A DNA stretch of 52,319 nucleotides from Nevskiaceae bacterium (GTDB lineage Bacteria; Pseudomonadota; Gammaproteobacteria; Nevskiales; Nevskiaceae). Below, piece by piece: positions 36,374 through 44,156 of the stretch (the first letter of the stretch is position 1; the number at the start of each line of letters is the position of its first letter). Made by a program: the position numbers and the translations under genes. The stretch is taken from assembly GCA_021731445.1 (NCBI GenBank), contig JAKFXK010000016.1:1-52319 (forward strand). Reading direction: 5' to 3'. The notes beneath the pieces are model-generated. The model was not told where the DNA came from. It made no database searches and was given only the letters and a program-made list of their open reading frames with translations.

Positions 36374-36891
36374 TGCGCTTCGCCATCCCGATTGTGCTGA
36401 TGCTGGGCGTGCTGGCTCTGCTGGGTTTTGGCCTCACGCATGACCCGCGCGAGGTGCCTTCGCCCTTGATTGGCAAGCCTGCCCCGGCCTTCGCGTTACC
36501 CGGCCTCGGCGGCACGCCACCACAGCTCGCCAATGCCGATCTCAAGGGGCGGCCGGTGCTGGTCAACTTCTTCGCCAGCTGGTGCGCAGGCTGCCGGGTC
36601 GAGCATCCAGTACTGATGCAGCTCGCCAAAGAAGGGATCGAGATCATCGGCATCGACTACAAAGACACCGACGCCGATGGTGCGCAATGGTTGCAGCGAC
36701 ATGGCAATCCCTACCGCGTGGTGGCCGCGGATTTGCAGGGTGCGGCGGGCCTCGACTGGGGTGTGTATGGCGTGCCGGAAACCTATGTGCTGGCTGCCGA
36801 CGGCACCATCCTGTTCAAGCAGATCGGGCCTGTCACCGAGCAGGTCTGGCGCGAGAAAATGGCGCCGCTGATGGCTGGAGCCAAGTCATGA
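36373..36891 (+). CDS. ccmG: Thiol:disulfide oxidoreductase CcmG (DsbE)
   Basis: 172 aa. An N-terminal anchor (IPIVLMLGVLALLGFGL) leads to a thioredoxin-fold domain. The redox pair is C71/C74 in NFFASWCAGCRVEHP, and the cis-Pro is in YGVPETYV. CcmG reduces the CXXCH cysteines of apocytochrome c before haem attachment. Start ATG 36373 overlaps the ccmF stop; the stop overlaps the ccmH ATG. Confidence 0.95.
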   Translation: MRFAIPIVLMLGVLALLGFGLTHDPREVPSPLIGKPAPAFALPGLGGTPPQLANADLKGRPVLVNFFASWCAGCRVEHPVLMQLAKEGIEIIGIDYKDTDADGAQWLQRHGNPYRVVAADLQGAAGLDWGVYGVPETYVLAADGTILFKQIGPVTEQVWREKMAPLMAGAKS

Positions 36892-37454
36892 AGCGCATTT
36901 TCCGGTTCTTGTCATTCCCGCGAAAGCGGGAATCCAGGGCGCTGAGATCAGGGGGCTGCACTGCGCTGCGCGCAGTCTGGATTCCCGCCTTCGCGGGAAT
37001 GACAGCACTTCTTTTTGCGGCGTTTGCACAAGCCCAAACCGCAGGCCTCGATGCCGCGCAAGAGACACGCTACCACCAGCTCATCAACGAGCTGCGCTGC
37101 CTGGTCTGCCAGAACCAGACCATCGCCGAGAGCAATGCGCCGCTGGCGGTGGACCTGCGCGAGCAGGTGAAGAAGCAGCTCACGGAGGGCAAGAGCAACT
37201 CCGAGATCACCCGCTATCTCACCGACCGCTACGGTGACTTCGTGCTGTATCGGCCGCCGTTCAAGGCCAGCACGCTGCTGCTCTGGGCGGGGCCATTCCT
37301 GCTGCTGCTGGGCGCGTTGATCTGGGCGCTGTGGTTCATGCGCAGCAGCCGCAAGCCGGTCGCAGCCCCGCGCCCGGTCGATGAAGCCGCCGTGCAGAAA
37401 CTGCTGAACGAGACCCGCGCCGCACTCGCCGCACAGGACGATCCGAAACCATGA
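36888..37454 (+). CDS. ccmH: CcmH, cytochrome c biogenesis thioredoxin-like subunit, with REP-derived insert in the signal peptide
   Basis: 188 aa. The mature domain is standard CcmH/CycL: QETRYHQLINELRCLVCQNQTIAESNAP with redox cysteines C71 and C74, then a C-terminal membrane helix (TLLLWAGPFLLLLGALIWAL). It belongs to the haem ligation complex with CcmF. The N-terminus is abnormal: between MKRIFRFL and ALLFAAFAQAQ lie 31 codons made of a REP palindrome pair, giving SFPRKRESR...WIPAFAGMT. The reading frame is kept, and WIPAFAGMT extends the hydrophobic core. It overlaps ccmG and ccmI by ATGA on each side, so the start is well fixed. Confidence 0.92.
   Translation: MKRIFRFLSFPRKRESRALRSGGCTALRAVWIPAFAGMTALLFAAFAQAQTAGLDAAQETRYHQLINELRCLVCQNQTIAESNAPLAVDLREQVKKQLTEGKSNSEITRYLTDRYGDFVLYRPPFKASTLLLWAGPFLLLLGALIWALWFMRSSRKPVAAPRPVDEAAVQKLLNETRAALAAQDDPKP
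36911..37003. repeat. REP pair (BIME-like) inside ccmH
   Basis: 93 bp. The left half reads GTCATTCCCGCGAAAGCGGG then AATCCAG; the right half is its near-complement, CTGGATTCCCGCC then TTCGCGGGAATGAC. Each half is itself a hairpin (CCCGCgaaaGCGGG and CCCGCcttcGCGGG). This is a well-known REP family of proteobacteria, mobilised by RAYT transposases, and normally intergenic. 93 is divisible by three. Confidence 0.9.
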
Positions 37455-38686
37455 CCTTGTGGCTCTTGATGGCGGCGATCACCCTCGTGGCCACCCTCTG
37501 GTTGACGCGTCCGCTCTGGCAGCGCCATTCGCAGCGCGGCATGGCGCGCACCGCCGCCAATGTCGCGGCCTACAGCAGCCGTCTCAGTGAACTGGATGCC
37601 GACATTGCCGCCGGTGTATTGCCCGCCGACGAAGCCGCCGCCATCCAGCAGGAGATGGATACGCGCCTCCTGGCCGATGCCAGCGCGACAGCGCAGACGG
37701 TGGCGTCCAGCACGGAAGGTCGGCGCTTCAGCGCGCTGGCGCTGCTGCTGGCCCTGGCGCTGCCAGTGTTTGCAGGCCTGTGGTACTGGCAGGCCGGTAG
37801 CTGGCGTACTGCTGAGCAGATAGCCACTGCTCCTGCTGATGGCGGCACACCCAGCAGTGTCGAAATCGAGGCCATGGTTGCCAAGCTGGCCGCTCGGCTC
37901 GAAGCGAAACCGGACGACGCCGAAGGCTTCTCGATGCTCGGCCGCAGCTACTTCGTGATGAACCGTTACGAGGACTCGGCCAAGGCCTACGGCAAGGCCA
38001 ACGAGCTGAACAAGGGCAGCAATGCCGACTGGCTGGTGAGCGAGGGCGAGGCGCTGGCCCTGGCGCGCAGCCGCGATCTGCTGGGCCGGCCCGCGCAGCT
38101 GTTCGAGGCCGCACTCGCACTCGAACCCGGCTATGGCAAGGCCATCTGGTATGGCTCGCTGGCGGATGCGCAGGGCGGCAATTTCGCGCGCGCTGCCGAG
38201 CGATTGCAGCAGTTGCTCGCCCAGGAACTGCCGGAGGATTTGAAGACGATGGTGGTGGCAAGACTCGATGAGCTGCGCGAACTATCCGGCGGTGCAGTCG
38301 CCGCTGCAGCACCCGCACAACCAGCGGCGGTGACAAGCGAGGGCACGAAGCTTGCCGTGCAAATCACGCTCGCTCCGGCGCTGGTCAGCAAGCTGCCACC
38401 CAACGCCACGCTGTTCGTATTTGCCAAGGCCGCCAAAGGTCCGGCGATGCCACTCGCGGTGCAGAAGCTGCCGGGTGCCAAGCTGCCGCTGACCATCACC
38501 CTCGACGACTCGATGGGCATGACCCCGGCCATGAAGCTGTCGCAGTTCGACCGCTACGTGGTGACGGCGCGCTACTCCGCCAGCGGCAACGCGCCCGCCG
38601 CGTCGGGTGATCTCGAAGGCAGTGCCGAAGCGGCGCGCGGCAGCACCACGCCGGTGCTGATCCAGATCAACCGCGTGGTGCCGTAG
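37451..38686 (+). CDS. ccmI: CcmI-like apocytochrome chaperone
   Basis: 411 aa. Two N-terminal membrane segments (LLMAAITLVATLWL and ALALLLALALPVFAGLW) flank a cytoplasmic leucine-zipper-like stretch (YSSRLSELDADIAAG). Periplasmic TPR repeats follow (AEGFSMLGRSYFVMNRYEDSAKAYGKANEL), then a beta domain (KLAVQITLAPALVSKLPPNA) as in CcmI/CycH. It holds apocytochrome c for the CcmFH ligase. Last gene of the ccm operon. Its 3' end overlaps the convergent hydrolase gene by 20 bp. Confidence 0.93.
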   Translation: MTLWLLMAAITLVATLWLTRPLWQRHSQRGMARTAANVAAYSSRLSELDADIAAGVLPADEAAAIQQEMDTRLLADASATAQTVASSTEGRRFSALALLLALALPVFAGLWYWQAGSWRTAEQIATAPADGGTPSSVEIEAMVAKLAARLEAKPDDAEGFSMLGRSYFVMNRYEDSAKAYGKANELNKGSNADWLVSEGEALALARSRDLLGRPAQLFEAALALEPGYGKAIWYGSLADAQGGNFARAAERLQQLLAQELPEDLKTMVVARLDELRELSGGAVAAAAPAQPAAVTSEGTKLAVQITLAPALVSKLPPNATLFVFAKAAKGPAMPLAVQKLPGAKLPLTITLDDSMGMTPAMKLSQFDRYVVTARYSASGNAPAASGDLEGSAEAARGSTTPVLIQINRVVP

Positions 38687-39374
38687 TCAAAGCCTCCGCA
38701 ACCAGGCGCAGCGTCTGCGGATGCGCGGCCATGCCGAAATGGGTGGCGGTGGTTTCGACATGCGAGACGCAGTCGTGGTTGCGCTCGATGCAGCTGTGCC
38801 AGGCGACGATGCCGTCGCGCCGTGCGTAGATGGCCGTGACCGGGCAGGGTAGGGGCCGCGAGGCTTCACGCGCATCGGCACTGGCGGCGAGCTTGTCGAG
38901 ATCGAAACCCTGCTTTTTGTAGAGTCCGGCAAAGACGGTGTACTTCGGGCCGCCGACGATGGGCGAGCCGAGTGTGACGATCTGCTCGACGGCTTCGGGC
39001 GCTTCGCGGGCAACATCGCGGGCAAACACGCCGCCCAGACTCCAGCCGACGATCTTCACCGGCAGCGCATGGCGGACATGCAGGGCGCGTACCTGTTCGA
39101 TCAGCCTCGGCACCAGCTTGCCGGTCTTGCCGTGGTTGCGGCCCAAGCCCCACCCGTAGACGGTGTAGCCGAGCCTGGCGAGCTTGCGACGCAGCAGCAA
39201 CGTCTCGAAATCGCTGGCCTGGAAACCGGGGATCACCAGCACCGGGCCATGTCCCTTCGGCAGCTTGCGGGTGGAAGACAAGAGGCCGCGCGCGAGATCG
39301 AGGCCGGCCATCGCCTCGGTCAAGAGCAGCCAGCGCGAAGGAGCAAGCAGCACATCAGGGATGGCGGGTTTCAT
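38667..39374 (-). CDS. Alpha/beta-hydrolase fold protein
   Basis: 235 aa. The nucleophile elbow is GWSLGGVFAR, the acid is in YARRDGIVAW, and the His in ATHFGM. GPVLVIPGFQASD forms the oxyanion region. There is no signal peptide. Related proteins are annotated as lipase-like or PGAP1-like esterases; the substrate is unknown. ATG 39374 overlaps the stop of the WD40 gene (ATGA), so the two are coupled. The 3' end overlaps ccmI tail-to-tail. Confidence 0.88.
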   Translation of the reverse strand: MKPAIPDVLLAPSRWLLLTEAMAGLDLARGLLSSTRKLPKGHGPVLVIPGFQASDFETLLLRRKLARLGYTVYGWGLGRNHGKTGKLVPRLIEQVRALHVRHALPVKIVGWSLGGVFARDVAREAPEAVEQIVTLGSPIVGGPKYTVFAGLYKKQGFDLDKLAASADAREASRPLPCPVTAIYARRDGIVAWHSCIERNHDCVSHVETTATHFGMAAHPQTLRLVAEALTTAPRG

Positions 39375-40372
39375 GGGTCGATCCAGAAGGCGGAGAGGGT
39401 GCCCTCGGCATCGCAGGCGTAAGCCATGGCGAGCGATGGGTGAAAGGCGAGGGCGCTGACGGCGGCAGCGAGCGTGGCTTGGCCCTGTGGTGCCTCGCCC
39501 GCTTTCAAGTCCCAGAGCACGATGGTCTTGTCGGGTGAGCCGGAGAGCAGCAGCGGCTTCTTCGGATGTGCGGTGAGCACGTCGGGCGCGCGCAGGTGAT
39601 GCAGCAACTGCATGGGTTTGCTGCCTTCCGGCCCCTTGCCGCTGAAATTCCAGACGATGATCGCGTCCTCGCCGGTGGTGGCGAGAAACTTCGAGTCCGC
39701 ACTCCAGGCCAGCACCTGCGGCTTTTTGGCGTAGCCGCCCATCTTCGAGTCGAGCCAGGCACCGGCGCGCCAGAAATGCACGGACTTGTCGATGCTGCCC
39801 GCCGCCAGCACCTTGCCGTCGGGAGACCAGTGCGTGTTGATGAGCGTACTCACCCATTTGAGTCTGCGGTCGAGGCCGCCATCGGCGCAGCGCCAGAGCA
39901 GCACTTCAGCGCCCGCAGTCGCCGCCAGCAGGCCGCCGACGGCATTGAAGGCGAGGCCGTTGATGCCAGCGCTTGCCGTCCATTGCTGGATCGCCGCGCC
40001 CTGCTCGTTCCATAGCTTCACGTTCTTGCCTGCAGCGGTGGCGAGGCGCTTGCCATCGGGTGTCCATTGCAGATGCGAGGCCCAGCCACTGCCGCCGGGC
40101 AGCGCGGCGGTGGCAGTGCCGCTCTTCACATCCCAGAGGCGTGCGTGACCATCCTGCCCGGCGCTGGCGAGTGCGTTGCGGCCAAAGGCGAGTGCCAGCA
40201 CGCCGCCCGCATGGGCGTCCAGCGTGTGCAACAGATCGCCAGCGCTGGCATCGAACACCTGCAGCTTGCCGCTGGCAGTGCCGGCGGCGACCACTGCGCC
40301 GTCGCGCGATACCGCGAGCTCGGTGGGGTAGTCATCGAGCGTGGCCTGCCACGCGGCGGTGAGCGGTTTCAT
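39371..40372 (-). CDS. WD40 repeat protein
   Basis: 333 aa made of about seven WD40-type blades (GHARLWDVKSG, KNVKLWNEQGA, KSVHFWRAGAW, AIIVWNFSGKG, KTIVLWDLKAG), enough for a full propeller. No signal peptide and no other domain. Probably a cytoplasmic scaffold; the partner is unknown. It lies between the CobW GTPase (115 bp upstream) and a coupled hydrolase; WD40 and CobW genes are seen together in other proteobacteria, which hints at a shared metal-related role (inference). Confidence 0.9.
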   Translation of the reverse strand: MKPLTAAWQATLDDYPTELAVSRDGAVVAAGTASGKLQVFDASAGDLLHTLDAHAGGVLALAFGRNALASAGQDGHARLWDVKSGTATAALPGGSGWASHLQWTPDGKRLATAAGKNVKLWNEQGAAIQQWTASAGINGLAFNAVGGLLAATAGAEVLLWRCADGGLDRRLKWVSTLINTHWSPDGKVLAAGSIDKSVHFWRAGAWLDSKMGGYAKKPQVLAWSADSKFLATTGEDAIIVWNFSGKGPEGSKPMQLLHHLRAPDVLTAHPKKPLLLSGSPDKTIVLWDLKAGEAPQGQATLAAAVSALAFHPSLAMAYACDAEGTLSAFWIDP

Positions 40373-40456
40373 GCGGTTGCGACCGCCTCCGAAGCGGCAC
40401 TGTGCACTGGCATCGCGAATGGGTCGGCGGCAGCGTCCACTCGCATTGCCGACGAT

Positions 40457-40471
40457 CCCCGCTTTGCGGGG
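40457..40471. repeat. CCCCGC-TTT-GCGGGG hairpin between the CobW and WD40 genes
   Basis: Perfect 6-bp stem with a 3-nt loop, enclosed by GACGA/TCGTC at 40451-40455 and 40476-40480. It has no T-run. It could be an attenuator or processing site within the minus-strand transcript. Confidence 0.4.
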
Positions 40472-40487
40472 CCCCTCGTCGGGTGGC

Positions 40488-41873
40488 TCATGTCCGTAGA
40501 CAGGCCCTGAAGCCTTCGTTGAGCTTGGCGCGGTCGAGGTTCTTGCCGATGAACACCAGCGTGTTGTCGCGGCTTTCGCCCGCAAGCCAGGGGGTGGTTT
40601 CGCGGCCATCCATCACCATGTGCACGCCTTGGAACACATAGCGCCGGTCGCGGCCCGCAACGTTCAAAATGCCCTTGCTGCGGAAGATGTCATTGCCCTG
40701 CGTCGACAGCACTGCGCTGATCCAGCCACTGAACAGGCTGGAATCGACTTGGCCCTCGCAGCGGATGCCGACGCTGGTCACGGCCTCGTCGTGGCTGTGG
40801 CCTTCCTCAAAGTACTTGGCAAGCACGGGGCGCAGGGTCTTGCCGTCGGCGGATTTCAGCGTGAGGTGAAACTCCTCCGGCGCGTGCTCGCTCAACAGCA
40901 CGTAGTGGCCGGGTGCGGCGACGCGCAGCGGGAAGTGTGCGTGCGCACCGTGCAGTTCAAGCCGCCACGGTGTCATCGAAGGCTCGATGGCGCTGCCGGG
41001 TGCACGGTCTTCGGCGGCGTTGGCAAAGGCACGGATGCCCTTGTCGGCAGCGCTCTTCAAGGCGTCCTCGCCTGACGCTGGCACTGGCAGCAACGCGAGC
41101 TTTAAATGGTGCTCATCGTGGACATGATGGTGGTGATGGTCATGCCCATGGTCATGGCCGCAGGCACCCGCGACCAGCTCAGCCGCACCATCCAGTTTGT
41201 AGAGGCCGGCCCACTCGAAGGGATATTCCGGCTGCAAAAAATCCGGGTTCACCTCGATTGCACGGCTCAAATCGAAGCCGCCGACATCGAGCACTGCATT
41301 GATGGGGGCATCGGCATTGGTGGTGAGGATGAGCTTGGCAACGGCATTGATGCGGCGCACGCGCTGCTCGACGGCTTTGAGCTCCTCGGCACTCACCAGA
41401 TCGCACTTGTTGAGCAGGATCACATCGGCGAAAGCGACCTGTTTCTGCGCCTCTTCGCTGTCGTCGAGATGCAGCAGCAGGTGCTTGGCATCCACTACCG
41501 TGACAAGGCCATCCAGGGCGAACTGCGCCTTCATGTCCTCGTCCATGAAAAAGGTCTGTGCGACGGGGCCAGGATCGGCCATGCCGGTGGTCTCGACCAG
41601 GATGCGGTCGAACTTGTCCCGGCGCTTGAGCAACTGACCGAGGATGCGGATGAGATCGCCGCGCACCGTGCAGCAGATGCAGCCGTTGTTCATCTCGAAA
41701 ATTTCTTCGTCCGCATTGATGACCAAGGCCTGGTCGATGCCGATCTCGCCGAACTCGTTCTCGATCACCGCAATGCGCTGGCCGTGTTGCTCGGTGAGGA
41801 TGCGATTCAGCAGCGTGGTCTTGCCCGCACCCAGGAAGCCGGTGAGCACGGTAACGGGGATTTTGCTGGCCAT
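40488..41873 (-). CDS. CobW/COG0523 family GTPase, putative metallochaperone
   Basis: 461 aa. The G1 loop is [16 protein letters not shown] at the N-terminus, then [10 protein letters not shown], the metal-binding CxCC motif GCICC, NKCD (G4), and a His-rich loop around residues 237-257 ([17 protein letters not shown]). The C-terminal CobW_C domain follows. Such proteins (ZNG1/YjiA/YeiR type) bind zinc and deliver it to enzymes under scarcity. ATG 41873 gives the standard N-terminus [12 protein letters not shown]. No clear Zur box is visible upstream. Confidence 0.93.
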   Translation of the reverse strand: MASKIPVTVLTGFLGAGKTTLLNRILTEQHGQRIAVIENEFGEIGIDQALVINADEEIFEMNNGCICCTVRGDLIRILGQLLKRRDKFDRILVETTGMADPGPVAQTFFMDEDMKAQFALDGLVTVVDAKHLLLHLDDSEEAQKQVAFADVILLNKCDLVSAEELKAVEQRVRRINAVAKLILTTNADAPINAVLDVGGFDLSRAIEVNPDFLQPEYPFEWAGLYKLDGAAELVAGACGHDHGHDHHHHHVHDEHHLKLALLPVPASGEDALKSAADKGIRAFANAAEDRAPGSAIEPSMTPWRLELHGAHAHFPLRVAAPGHYVLLSEHAPEEFHLTLKSADGKTLRPVLAKYFEEGHSHDEAVTSVGIRCEGQVDSSLFSGWISAVLSTQGNDIFRSKGILNVAGRDRRYVFQGVHMVMDGRETTPWLAGESRDNTLVFIGKNLDRAKLNEGFRACLRT

Positions 41874-41925
41874 GGACGGTCTCGTTTGCAGGGCGGCAAT
41901 GGTATCTGGCGCCGCATCTGGCGGG

Positions 41926-41954
41926 TTCAAGACGCCGCAGCCACGGCGTATGAT
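41926..41954 (+). promoter_or_regulatory. Likely promoter of the MaoC-like gene
   Basis: TTCAAG (41926-41931), 17-bp spacer, TATGAT (41949-41954), about 31 bp before the ATG at 41985. Confidence 0.4.
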
Positions 41955-41984
41955 GCGCGCCACGCTTAGGCCACCTGCCAGACC

Positions 41985-42854
41985 ATGTCCGCCCACGTAT
42001 TGCCCGACCTCGTCACCCCGCCCGCCACCGGTGGCCTGTTCTGGAAAGCGGCGCGCACCATGCGCCGCAAGCCCGGCGAGTCGCCGCTCATCCCACCGCT
42101 GTCAGTGACGTTGAAGAGCTTCGCCCTGCAGGGTGAACACGTCGAGGCCTACAACAAGGTCTGTGAGCTGCCGGAGGGCACGCTGGCCATCACCTATCCG
42201 CAGGTCGTCGCAGCGCCACTGCATATGCATGTGATGACGCAGCCCAATTTCCCGCTGCCGCTGATCGGTATCGTCCACCTGCGCAATGTCATCAGCCAGA
42301 AAGCCAGCTTGAGCATCGGCGTGCCGTACGATGTGCGGGTGCAGATCGGCGAATCACGCCGCACCAAGCTGGGCATCGAGCTGGACCTGCTGACAGACTA
42401 CCTGGCCGATGGCGAGTCGCTGTGGACTGCGGTGACGACGGTCCTGCATCGCATCAAGGCCAAGGAGCGCAGCGGCAAGGCGGCAGCGCCCGCGCCAGCA
42501 GCGGTGACGGCGCACTACATCCCCTTCAGCGTGCCGGAGGACATCGGCCGACGCTATGCGCCGGTGGCTTCGGACTACAACCCGATCCACCTCTACCCGT
42601 GGACGGCGAAGCTCCTCGGTTTCGATCGCGCCATCGCCCACGGCATGTGGAGCGTGGCCCGGTCTCTGGGGCTGTTGCTGCCTGCCTATGACGGTGTCCC
42701 GGCCAGGCTCAGCATCCAGTTCAAGCAGCCTTTGCTGCTGCCGGGGCGGGTCACGCTCAAGCACATCAGGGCCGGTCAGGGCGTGGACTTTGACCTGTTG
42801 GCCCGCGAGGGTGGAAAAACCCATCTCTCCGGCCGTCTCGAAGGTCTTGTTTGA
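41985..42854 (+). CDS. MaoC-like (R)-specific enoyl-CoA hydratase family protein
   Basis: 289 aa with a double hot-dog layout. The C-terminal half carries the hydratase-2 motif: Asp and His in [20 protein letters not shown], followed by the GF..AIAHGMW segment. The N-terminal half ([20 protein letters not shown]) resembles the non-catalytic hot dog. It is likely to hydrate 2-enoyl-CoA in fatty acid or PHA metabolism. It stands alone on the + strand, with the structured repeat inserted 16 bp after its stop. Confidence 0.9.
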   Translation: MSAHVLPDLVTPPATGGLFWKAARTMRRKPGESPLIPPLSVTLKSFALQGEHVEAYNKVCELPEGTLAITYPQVVAAPLHMHVMTQPNFPLPLIGIVHLRNVISQKASLSIGVPYDVRVQIGESRRTKLGIELDLLTDYLADGESLWTAVTTVLHRIKAKERSGKAAAPAPAAVTAHYIPFSVPEDIGRRYAPVASDYNPIHLYPWTAKLLGFDRAIAHGMWSVARSLGLLLPAYDGVPARLSIQFKQPLLLPGRVTLKHIRAGQGVDFDLLAREGGKTHLSGRLEGLV

Positions 42855-42870
42855 CAGCCCGCTCGGCGAG

Positions 42871-43133
42871 GGTGTGTTGGCATCCATTTCATCGCTGCGT
42901 TGCCGGTCAAAATCGTGTCAGGCAAGGCGCGAGCCGACGCGAAGGCTTGTTGCCTTCGCTAGGTGAGCAACGCAGCATGCCGATTTTGACCGGCAACCCT
43001 TCGGGGCGGGGCTGTTTTGGGGCATTGCGGCGTCAACAAGACCTTCAATAGTTCGACTATTGTGCGGTCTCGTTTCCTTGCACTGCCCCAAAACAGCCTT
43101 CCGCCGCAACGATGAAATGAATGTCAACACACC
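42871..43133. mobile_element. MITE-like structured repeat, copy 2 (263 bp)
   Basis: Same element as at 9228-9491. Terminal inverted repeats begin GGTGTGTTGGCATCCATTTC and end with their near-complement. Arm A: 42899-42915 pairs perfectly with 42981-42997 and encloses GCGAAGGC/GCCTTCGC (42939-42959). Arm B: GCTGTTTTGGGGCA (43011-43024) pairs with 43084-43097 and encloses AGACC/GGTCT and the apical CAATAG/CTATTG hairpin (43046-43062). Flanks are CGAG and CTAA, so no target duplication is seen. It separates the MaoC-like gene from galU. Confidence 0.8.
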
Positions 43134-43184
43134 CTAAACTAAAAGCCCCATCAGGTTTGCAGCGTTTCTCTACGGAGTTTCCCC

Positions 43185-44087
43185 ATGCGCATGCGTAAAG
43201 CGGTTTTCCCCGTTGCCGGCCTCGGCACCCGATTTCTCCCGGCCACCAAGGCCAGTGCCAAGGAAATGCTGCCGGTGGTGGACAAGCCGCTGATCCAGTA
43301 CGCGGTGCAAGAGGCGATCTCTGCGGGTGCAGAGGAGCTGATCTTCGTCACCGGCCGCTCGAAGAACTCGATCATGGATCACTTCGACAAGGCCTACGAA
43401 CTGGAAGCCGAACTCGCTGCCCGCAACAAGACCAAGCTGTTGGAGACGGTGCAGGAAATCCTGCCGCCCGGCATCACCTGCATCTTCATCCGCCAGGCTG
43501 AGGCGCTTGGCCTGGGCCATGCCGTGCTGTGCGCCTGGCCGGCGGTGGGCGATGAGGACTTCTCGGTGATCCTCGCGGACGATCTCATCGACGGCAAGCT
43601 CAGGCCCTGTCTCGCCCAGATGCAGCGCGTCTACCAGGAGTACGGCACCAGCGTGATCGCCTGCGAGCGCGTGGCGATGGATGATATTTCGAGCTACGGC
43701 GTGGTCGAGACGCAGCCCGTCGCCCCCGGCCTCGGCGAGATCCGCCGCATCGTCGAAAAACCAAAGAAGGAAGATGCGCCGAGCAACCTCGCGGTGGTCG
43801 GTCGCTACATCCTCACCCCGCGCATCTTCAAGCTCCTGGAGCGTACCCCGCGCGGTGCCAATGGCGAGATCCAGCTGACCGACGCGATCAGCGCGATGAT
43901 CCAGGAGCAGACCGTGCTGGCCTACGAGTTCGAGGGCACGCGCTATGACTGTGGCAGCAAGCTGGGTTATCTGAAAGCCAATGTCGAGTACGGCCTGAAG
44001 CACCCGGAACTCGCCACCGAGTTCCGCGAGTACATCGCCGGCATGTCGCAGCATTTGAATGCGGCTGGCCCCGGCGGCAAAAAATAA
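43185..44087 (+). CDS. galU: UTP-glucose-1-phosphate uridylyltransferase
   Basis: 300 aa nucleotidyltransferase that makes UDP-glucose, feeding ugd, otsA and envelope polysaccharides. The motif PVAGLGTRFLPATKASAKEMLP with VDKPLIQYAVQEA is diagnostic; FSVILADDLID and the C-terminal KLGYLKANVEYGLKHPEL segment follow. ATG 43185 has GGAG upstream. 330 bp of non-coding sequence, mainly the structured repeat, precedes it. Confidence 0.97.
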   Translation: MRMRKAVFPVAGLGTRFLPATKASAKEMLPVVDKPLIQYAVQEAISAGAEELIFVTGRSKNSIMDHFDKAYELEAELAARNKTKLLETVQEILPPGITCIFIRQAEALGLGHAVLCAWPAVGDEDFSVILADDLIDGKLRPCLAQMQRVYQEYGTSVIACERVAMDDISSYGVVETQPVAPGLGEIRRIVEKPKKEDAPSNLAVVGRYILTPRIFKLLERTPRGANGEIQLTDAISAMIQEQTVLAYEFEGTRYDCGSKLGYLKANVEYGLKHPELATEFREYIAGMSQHLNAAGPGGKK

Positions 44088-44156
44088 CCAATACGTTCCT
44101 ACAGAGCGTCGCAACACCCAGCGGCGTTTCTCGCTTGGGGCAGGAGTAGAGTCGAA

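Noticed and set aside
36886-37068. Minus-strand frame giving SFPRRRESR...WIPAFAGMT
   Set aside because: A product of the REP palindrome, which reads alike on both strands; not a gene.
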